Origin: Halichoerus grypus
Lineage: Eukaryota; Chordata; Mammalia; Carnivora; Phocidae
DNA: 64,000 nt
Direction of reading: 5' to 3'
Assembly: GCF_964656455.1 (NCBI RefSeq)
Contig: NC_135715.1
Coordinates: 82,500,414 to 82,564,413 of the forward strand
Both the position numbers and the translations under genes were made by a program. Position 1 is the stretch's first letter. Every line of letters begins with the position of its first letter. This document shows, one piece after another, positions 58,140 to 64,000 of the stretch. The notes below the pieces were generated by a model. The model had not been told where the DNA came from. It did not search any database and saw only the letters and a program-made list of their open reading frames with translations.

Positions 58140-59140
58140 GGGGACAACCTCCAGGAATCCTGTGCAGACCAGGAAATCTCCCCAGTTTATTGCAGAGGCC
58201 GCGGACAGGTTGCCCCAAAATGTGCCATTTTGGTATACTGGTTATTTATTTATGTATTTCTGATTTTATTTTTAAGCAATCCCTACACCCTACCTGGGTC
58301 TCAAACACATGACCTCAAGATACAGAGTCCCACACTCCACTGACTGAGCCAGCCAGGTGCCCCTGGCATACTGAATATTTTCCATAAAGGTGACTTAGGA
58401 CACAGCCTGTGCAAGGACACTTAGACCTTCCCCTGGCAGCAGGAAATACATCTCGCATGGAACAGGTACCCTCTCTGAAGCAGGACGTAAAGAGACTGCC
58501 TTATCCCCAGAGGTGGGGAATTTAGAGCCCAAAAGGCTTTAGAAACAACCCGTTACTTTTTACCATGTACTGCTCCAGCCCAAACTCTGTCTAGAATTCC
58601 TTACTAATCCAAGCTCCCAAAGCTCAGGGTTCTTTGTCCTGTCGATGCCTCACAGATTTATTGTCACTTTGTCAAATGGGTAAAACTGCCTGCCTTGGTC
58701 CCTTCTTTGAGTCTCAGTTGCATTATTGGGCTTCCAATCATTATCCTATTAATCTGACTCATGCAATTTTAATTCTTAGTCCTGCTAAGACCTTGAGGGT
58801 AGAGAAGAACTTTCCCTCCCTTCGTCAAGCCGTAGTAGGAGGCTCTGAGTCTCCCCAAGGAGAAGACCTTACTTCCCACCACCTGCATCCCAACCTCTGG
58901 CCTTGGGGATCATTGAGGAGGTTGGGGGGAGCCCCAACTGCGGGAGCCCAGAATAGGCTGCCTGGGTCAGGACCTGCACTGTGCAGCCCGGCCCTCCCTC
59001 GAGTCTGGGTGGACCTGGGATCACTGGGCCCGCTATGGCCTTCTGACCTGGAAGAACCCACTGGCATCACAGGATCCCCCTTCTGTTGGGGGACTCCCTT
59101 GTGTTTCAAAGTCTGTCTAGACTCTCAGTCCTGCTGACTG
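58140..59140 (+). other. Possible LTR/ERV-derived segment split by a SINE
   Basis: Sequence on both sides of the SINE at 58241-58363 reads as one unit (TGTGCCATTTTGG, then GAATATTTTCCATAAAGGTG). The run of text to about 58800 looks like medium-copy carnivore repeat, perhaps an LTR, but I cannot name it. The 167-codon ORF at 58634-59137 has no known domain. Confidence 0.3.
58241..58363 (-). mobile_element. Can-SINE head fragment, minus strand
   Basis: ACCTGGGTCTCAAACACATG, GACTGAGCCAGCCAGG and TGCCCC form a reversed older Can-SINE. TGGTATACTG (58231-58240) and TGGCATACTG (58364-58373) flank it as a target duplication with one change. Confidence 0.88.
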
Positions 59141-59286
59141 CTGATCCTGTTCTCGCTGCCCCCAGGTCACTCTCGTCCTGATTGGAAGCTACAGGGTCAT
59201 AGTCAAGGAACCTCAAGCCCTACATTCAGGCGAACTCTCCCCACGCTTGTCCTGTTCCACATCACTGGCTACTCTGCCCCAAGCTG

Positions 59287-59297
59287 GCGCATGCGCA
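59287..59297. promoter_or_regulatory. NRF1-type palindrome GCGCATGCGCA
   Basis: This is a perfect match to the core NRF1 (nuclear respiratory factor 1) consensus. It lies in GC-rich sequence before the unnamed repeat family. Related words (GCGCATGCACACG at 59738, TGCATGCGCAG at 63793) occur inside that repeat. No gene start is visible. Confidence 0.45.
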
Positions 59298-59639
59298 GCA
59301 CTCTCCTCTCAGCTCACCCGAGGCACTGAGGGCACTGCAGGCCCCTGGAGCCGGGGCTGGTCCCTGGTCACCAGGGTAGTGGGGCCCACACACCAAAATT
59401 AACCATGAGATCGAGGGGGGTACTCGACATATGCCAACTTCCAAGCACTAAGCTACACAAATGCTCATCTTTTCCCCTACAGTAGAACCACGAGTATCTG
59501 CACTGCTTTGCCAGGACGGAGCAGGCAACTGACAAAAGCAGCCCCGGCCCCATATGAGAGACCTGGGAATACTGAGTGTGGGAAGCCTTGGACCCCATCA
59601 GGCTGACTGTCACCATTTAAAAGCTGCTTCCGAAAAATT

Positions 59640-60029
59640 TGGGGGGTTGACTCCCTCTACCCTGGAAGGTATGCAGGTGGTTGGGAAGCAGCCTGAGCTA
59701 CCTAGGCCTGCCCAAGCCTGCCAGATGGGGTTCTTACTGCGCATGCACACGCTGCGCATCAACAGGGCAAGAAACGGGAGAGGCCGGTCACTGGAGCAGG
59801 CTTTTGGGGGCACAAGGCCACCTGCCTCATTCTAAACTCTAATTACACAGTTTTCCATTGAGGGCAGAGATGGAGAAACCAATCTTGCCAGGACAGAGCC
59901 AGACAGGCTGGGTAGGGCATCTTCCAGCAAGACACACTGGGGAGCCTTTACTGCTGGTCAAGCCCGGGACCCCATCCAGAGTGGGTCCAAACAGGTTCTG
60001 ACTCTGGCCAGTTGAAAACTGCAGCCTCC
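59640..60029 (+). repeat. Unnamed GC-rich repeat, copy 1 (5' part, split by L1)
   Basis: The order GACTCCCTCTACCCTGG, GCCTGCCCAAGCCTGCCAG, TGCGCATGC, AGGGCAAGAAACGG and finally AACTGCAGCCTCC is shared in loose form with 61600-62270 and 63650-64000. An L1 is inserted at its 3' edge. I do not know the family. Confidence 0.5.
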
Positions 60030-61584
60030 ACGGAGGTATCACATTGCCTGATTTCAAACTCTACTACGAAACTCTAATAATCAAAACAGTAGGGCACTCA
60101 GACATACAGGTGAATGGAATCAAACAGAGAGCCCAGGAGAAGCCATGCATATAAAGGTCCATCAACTGATGACAAAGGAGGCAAGTCCATACAAGGGGGA
60201 AAGGACAGTGTCTTCAATAAAGGGTGTTGGAAAGACTGGACATGCGTAAGAATGAAACTGGACTACTGTCTTCCGGCATACACAAAAATAAACTCAAAAT
60301 CAATTACAAACTTGAGTGTTAAGACGGAAACCATAACACTCCTAGAAGAAAACATAGTCAGGAAGCTCTTTGACATTGGTCTTAGCAATATACTTTTTGG
60401 ACCAGTCCCCTCAGGCAAGGGCCACAGAAGCTAAAATAAACAAGTGCCGTAATAGCAAACTGAACAGCTTTTGCACAACAAAAGAAACCTACAACATAAG
60501 GAAAAGGCAACCCAGTGAATGGGAGAAAACATATGCAAAAGGTACATCCAGTGAGAGTTAATACTGAGAATATGTAAAGAACTTATACAACTTCATGCCA
60601 AAACCACAAATAACCTGATTTAAACATGGGTAGAAGACTTCATCGACTCTTTCCCAAAGAAAACACAGGTGGCCAACAGGCTTCCGAAAAGCTGTTCAAC
60701 ATCACTGATCATCAGGGAAATGCGTATCAAAACCACAATGAGATATGACTTCCTACCTGTCAGAGTGGCTATTACCAAAAAGACAAAAAATAACAAGTGT
60801 TGGCGAGGATGTGGAGAAAATGGAACCCTCGCACACTGTTGCTGGGAATGTGCATTGGTGCAGCCACTATGGAAGGTCCTCAAAAAATTAAACATAGAAA
60901 TACTGTATGACCCAGCAATTCCACTTCTGGGTATATACATGAAGAAAACAAAAAAACACCCATCCGGAAAGATATACACATCCTTGTGTTTCTGGCAGCA
61001 TTATTTACAAGGACCAAGATACTGATGCAACCCTAAGTGTCTGTTGATAAATGTATAAAGAAGATGAGGTATGTATACATAAGGAATATAACTCAGCCGG
61101 AAAAATGAATGCAATCTTAACATTTGCAACAACTTGAATGGACCTAAGAGTATTATGCTAAGTAAAATGAATCACAGAAAAACAAATCTACTAGGATTTC
61201 ACTTATATGTGGAATCTAAAAAACAAAACAATGAAACAAAACAAAACAGAACCAGACTCATAGATGCAGGAAGCAAGCTGTTGGTTACCAGAGGGGGAAG
61301 AAGGGGTCAGGGGCAGATGATACAGGTGAGGGGATTAAGCAGTACAAACTTCGAGTTATAAAATAAACAGGTCATGGGGATGGAATATACACATAGGGAA
61401 TATGGTCAATATAATTCCAGTCACTTTGTAAGATGACGGATGGTAACTAGACTTACCCTAAGGATCATTTCATAATGTATAAAACTACTGGATCACTCTG
61501 ATGTTGATCCACCTCAAACTAGAAGATAATGTGTATCAATGATACTTCAATTTAGAAATTGATTAAACTGAAAAAATAAAAAAT
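60030..61584 (+). mobile_element. Older L1 fragment (ORF2 C-terminus + 3' UTR)
   Basis: Plus-strand L1 starts at GGAGGTATCACATTGCCTGA and ends with an A-rich tail near 61584. ORF2 pieces lie at 60114-60434, 60370-60561 and 60669-61025 ([20 protein letters not shown], the cysteine-rich end). The 3' UTR differs from that of copies 1-4 (TATGGTCAATATAATTCCAG), so this is an older L1 subfamily. AAAACTGCAGCCTCC (60015-60029) and AAAACTGCTACCTCA (61585-61599) look like the diverged target duplication. Confidence 0.9.
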
Positions 61585-61599
61585 AAAACTGCTACCTCA

Positions 61600-62270
61600 C
61601 AGAGATTCTGGGGCTGGGCTCCCCCTACCAAGCATACTGGGCAGTTGCTTGGGGCCAGGCCCCAGCTGCCCAAGACCTGCTGAAGGAGTGTGCCCTGCAC
61701 ATGCAGGGCTGCTCAGTGCAGGGCTCCCAGGGATCTGGAACAGGGCAAGGGTTTGCAGACGCTGGTTCCAGGAGCTGGCGCTCGGGGTACAAGGGGTTGG
61801 TACAGTCACATGCCTTCTATGCACAACACAGCCTAGGCTCACCTCAGGCACAGCTGGAGGATACTGGACTAGCCAGGGCAAGGAAGGGCCACTGGCTGGC
61901 AATAAGAGACAGCTGGGCTGTCTGGCAAGGGAGACACCTGGTCCCCAATCAGGCAACCGGTCCAGACGTACTGTGCATGGACTGTGCCTGTGGGCCTAGC
62001 GGTTCAGGGTTGCCTGGGATCTGGAACAAGGCGAGTGTCCAGGTCATAGGCTCCGTCTCTACAGGGATAAGGGGTATGTCTAACTTCAAGGCATAACCTG
62101 CAGAAATGAGCATAAGTTTCCCAAAGGCACAGCTGGAAGAGACTAGAATATATTCCCAGGGCGGCGCTAGTTGGCTGGAAGGTGATTCTTCCAAGGAGAG
62201 TCCTCTGGGTTCCCTGGTTCTGGAAGAGCCCTGGACCCGATTAGGCTACAAGTCCAAATAAGGATTTGCA
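61600..62270 (+). repeat. Unnamed GC-rich repeat, copy 2
   Basis: The text GATTCTGGGGCTGGGCTCC, CCCAAGACCTGCTGAAGGA, CACATGCAGGGCTG, GGGATCTGGAACAGGGCAAG aligns with copy 3 at 63650-64000 (CCCAAGGTCTGCAGAAGGA, GCATGCGCAGCTG, GGGATCTGGAACTGGCAAG). A second GGGATCTGGAACAAGGCGAG lies near 62019, so the unit may be internally repeated. Confidence 0.55.
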
Positions 62271-62857
62271 GCTGCCGCCTCAGTGTGATTCTCAGGGAGT
62301 GAGCTGGGGACAGTGCTCCCCAAATCTGGGGCCGGAGGCCCTCCCACCTGCTCTGTGCTGCCCTGCAAGCAGGTGAGCTCCAGGGGAAGCTGGTGGCCTC
62401 TCAGGCTGAAGTCACACATTTCCCATTCTCGGGGGTCTTCATCCATTCTTGTTCACCACAAGTCCCTCTCCATTGGGTTGCTTGGGCCCCATGGTAGGAA
62501 GAAACTCACCGGCTGTGCCCGCACCGCACTGTGCTCGGGCCTCCAGTGGAGGCTCCATGGTGCAAGGACCTGGGGTTTGCTCACCTTGCAGCCAGAGCAG
62601 GGCTGTCTCCAAACAGGCACCTAGAAATGCTGCAGGAAGGATGGATCCTGCCACGAAGTCAGGGATGGAGGAAACCAGGAGCTCTACTGGGGTAGAAATC
62701 TTGTAGAGTCAAAAACTCCACCTCCCAGCCTGTGGGAGGAGTCTCCCACATGATCCAAGCAGCCTCTATTAGAGAGCACACCCCTGTCCCTCACAGCTAC
62801 TCCAGCCCCGAGAGACCCTGTGGTATCTAATCCCAAAGCAACCTCAGGGCCCAGCAC
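62271..62857 (+). repeat. Unnamed GC-rich repeat, start of a further unit, then unassigned sequence
   Basis: GCAGCTGCCGCCTCAGTGTG resembles CACCTGCTGCCTCAGAATG at 63656, suggesting another unit start. The rest (62400-62857) is GC-rich with no gene recognised. It is interrupted by an LTR at 62858. Confidence 0.35.
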
Positions 62858-63433
62858 TGATGTGGGGAACAAAGGCAGAAGAAAAATTATTAAATTTCCT
62901 TATACCTACAGCCCACTGATAAACCCTTGAAACAGGCAGAGGGACATTCCTCTATCTAGGGACTCAACTGCCTCTATTGATACTTTGCTAAGGGGGAAAG
63001 GCAACCCTATCCTGAAAGCACCCCCAACCCCCAGATCCTGTAGGTCCAACTTTAGCATATAAAACTTCCTTCGGAAACTTCCTTTCTCTCTAAACCCCTC
63101 AAGATATGTGTTGGTAATCACACCCCAAGCAGATGGCCCACGGATATACATCTGAAGGTTCTCATGACTCAGGTTTTATTAGGTGGTAATAAATGACCTT
63201 TTCCCAACAATAGCTAGCCCCCTCAAGGTCCTGGAAACCTTGCTTCCAAAGTTCCTTAGAGACTTACCCTATCCCTAACCCCCTCCCAACTTGAAAGTAT
63301 ATAATGGGCCACTCCTCATGACCCCAGTGCAGTTCTTCCTGAGCTTTCATAAAACCACCTTTTTGCACCAAAGAGGTCTCAAGAATTCTTTCTTGGCCAT
63401 TGGATTTGACCCCTAACGTTCTTTCCTACATCA
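62858..63433 (+). mobile_element. Solo LTR, ERV1-like
   Basis: This LTR-like unit is bounded by TGATGTGGGG at the start and CCTACATCA at the end, an imperfect inverted terminal repeat of TGATGT type. It has a TATA-like AGTATATAATGGG at about 63295, ATAAAACCACC near 63350, and a downstream R/U5-type stretch (GAATTCTTTCTTGGCC). No internal retroviral sequence, primer-binding site or second LTR follows. The flanking 4-5 bp do not match clearly, so the target duplication has decayed. Confidence 0.65.
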
Positions 63434-64000
63434 GTCCCACCTCCCAGAACTTTCCCATCCTCCCACCTTGAGAGTGGACTTCCACTTTAATTAGGTGTTT
63501 GGTGCTTGCTACATCCCTGCTGACTGCCTCGATTCAAGCATGGATCGGATCCCTGCATGAATCTTCTCCTGGAGGATCCAGGAACTGAGACCTCCCTTCA
63601 CACAATGCAGACTCAGGGGTAACAGCTTCAACTGATGCCTGAGCGCCACCAATTGGCACCTGCTGCCTCAGAATGATTGGGAGTGGGGGGCTCTCCCATC
63701 CTCTACACTATGCAAGCATTTGGGGACAAGCACTAACTCCCCAGGCCCAGAGGGCCCCAGTGCCCAAGGTCTGCAGAAGGACTACCTGCTGTGCATGCGC
63801 AGCTGTGCAGACCAGTATCGGGAGGGATCTGGAACTGGCAAGGGTCTTGGAGTCCTGATCACAGGATTCAGCTCTTGCAGGACCAAGTTTGTGCCTAACT
63901 GGAAGCTCCACTCGGCACAAGTGGGCATGGTCCCCCTGAAGGCCGAGATGGAGGAAATGGTAGTGCCCTGCCTGCATCAGCCCAGCCCCCTGGCTAGGGT
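63434..64000 (+). repeat. Unnamed GC-rich repeat, copy 3 (runs off window)
   Basis: After a leader (63434-63650) of unclear origin, the unit begins near 63656 and includes GGGGGCTCTCCCATCC, CCCAAGGTCTGCAGAAGG, GTGCATGCGCAGCTG and GGGATCTGGAACTGGCAAG. It aligns with copy 2 and continues past the window end. No coding function is visible. Confidence 0.55.

Noticed and set aside
58634..59137. 167-codon plus-strand ORF
   Set aside because: No domain is recognised and its first part lies in repeat-like sequence. Kept only as part of an unassigned segment.

Overview
This window looks like nuclear DNA from a caniform carnivore, probably an arctoid (bear, seal or mustelid type). The young tRNA-derived SINEs have the carnivore Can-SINE layout: a tRNA-like head beginning GGGCGCCTGGGTGGCTCAG, a CT-rich middle, then AAATAAATAAA and an A tail. 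The L1 elements have carnivore-type ORF1 and ORF2 products. I see no intact host protein-coding gene, no rRNA, tRNA or CRISPR array, and nothing bacterial. Almost everything that can be identified is satellite or transposon.

Positions 1-31444 are a satellite domain I do not recognise, later broken up by transposons. Its base unit is 21-22 bp, centred on a palindrome of the form TCTC(A/G)(C/T)GAGA. It has three parts. A diverged block is in plus orientation (1-1897). A simpler, more regular block is also in plus orientation and is split by an L1 (9601-12765 and 18710-21242). A 10 kb block is in the opposite orientation (21243-31444) and has a higher-order period of about 1.4-1.7 kb. The variants at the palindrome centre are what CpG decay of TCTCGCGAGA would give. 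That sequence is the known BANP/Kaiso (ZBTB33) promoter element, and one intact copy is at 20843-20852. Two L1s lie in this domain: one 3'-truncated and tail-less (1898-7757), next to an endogenous retrovirus env fragment (7758-8960), and one near full length (12766-18709).

Positions 31445-51660 are mixed sequence: a purine tract, a 5'-truncated L1, an old L1 fragment, several Can-SINEs (one nested inside another) and an ancient MaLR-type LTR. There is also a broken exon of a RALGDS-family gene at 39947-40137 and a diverged inverted duplication (37093-37788 versus 48138-48800).

Positions 51661-64000 hold an L1 that kept its endonuclease and C-terminal parts but lost the reverse transcriptase, several L1 3' ends, more SINEs, a solo LTR, and at least three diverged copies of a GC-rich repeat I cannot name (59.6-64 kb), one of which is split by an older L1.

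The elements do not form a pathway. The window records a satellite that expanded and inverted and was then invaded by retroelements. All identifications come from reading the sequence and recognising families. Boundaries marked approximate could move by tens of bases.
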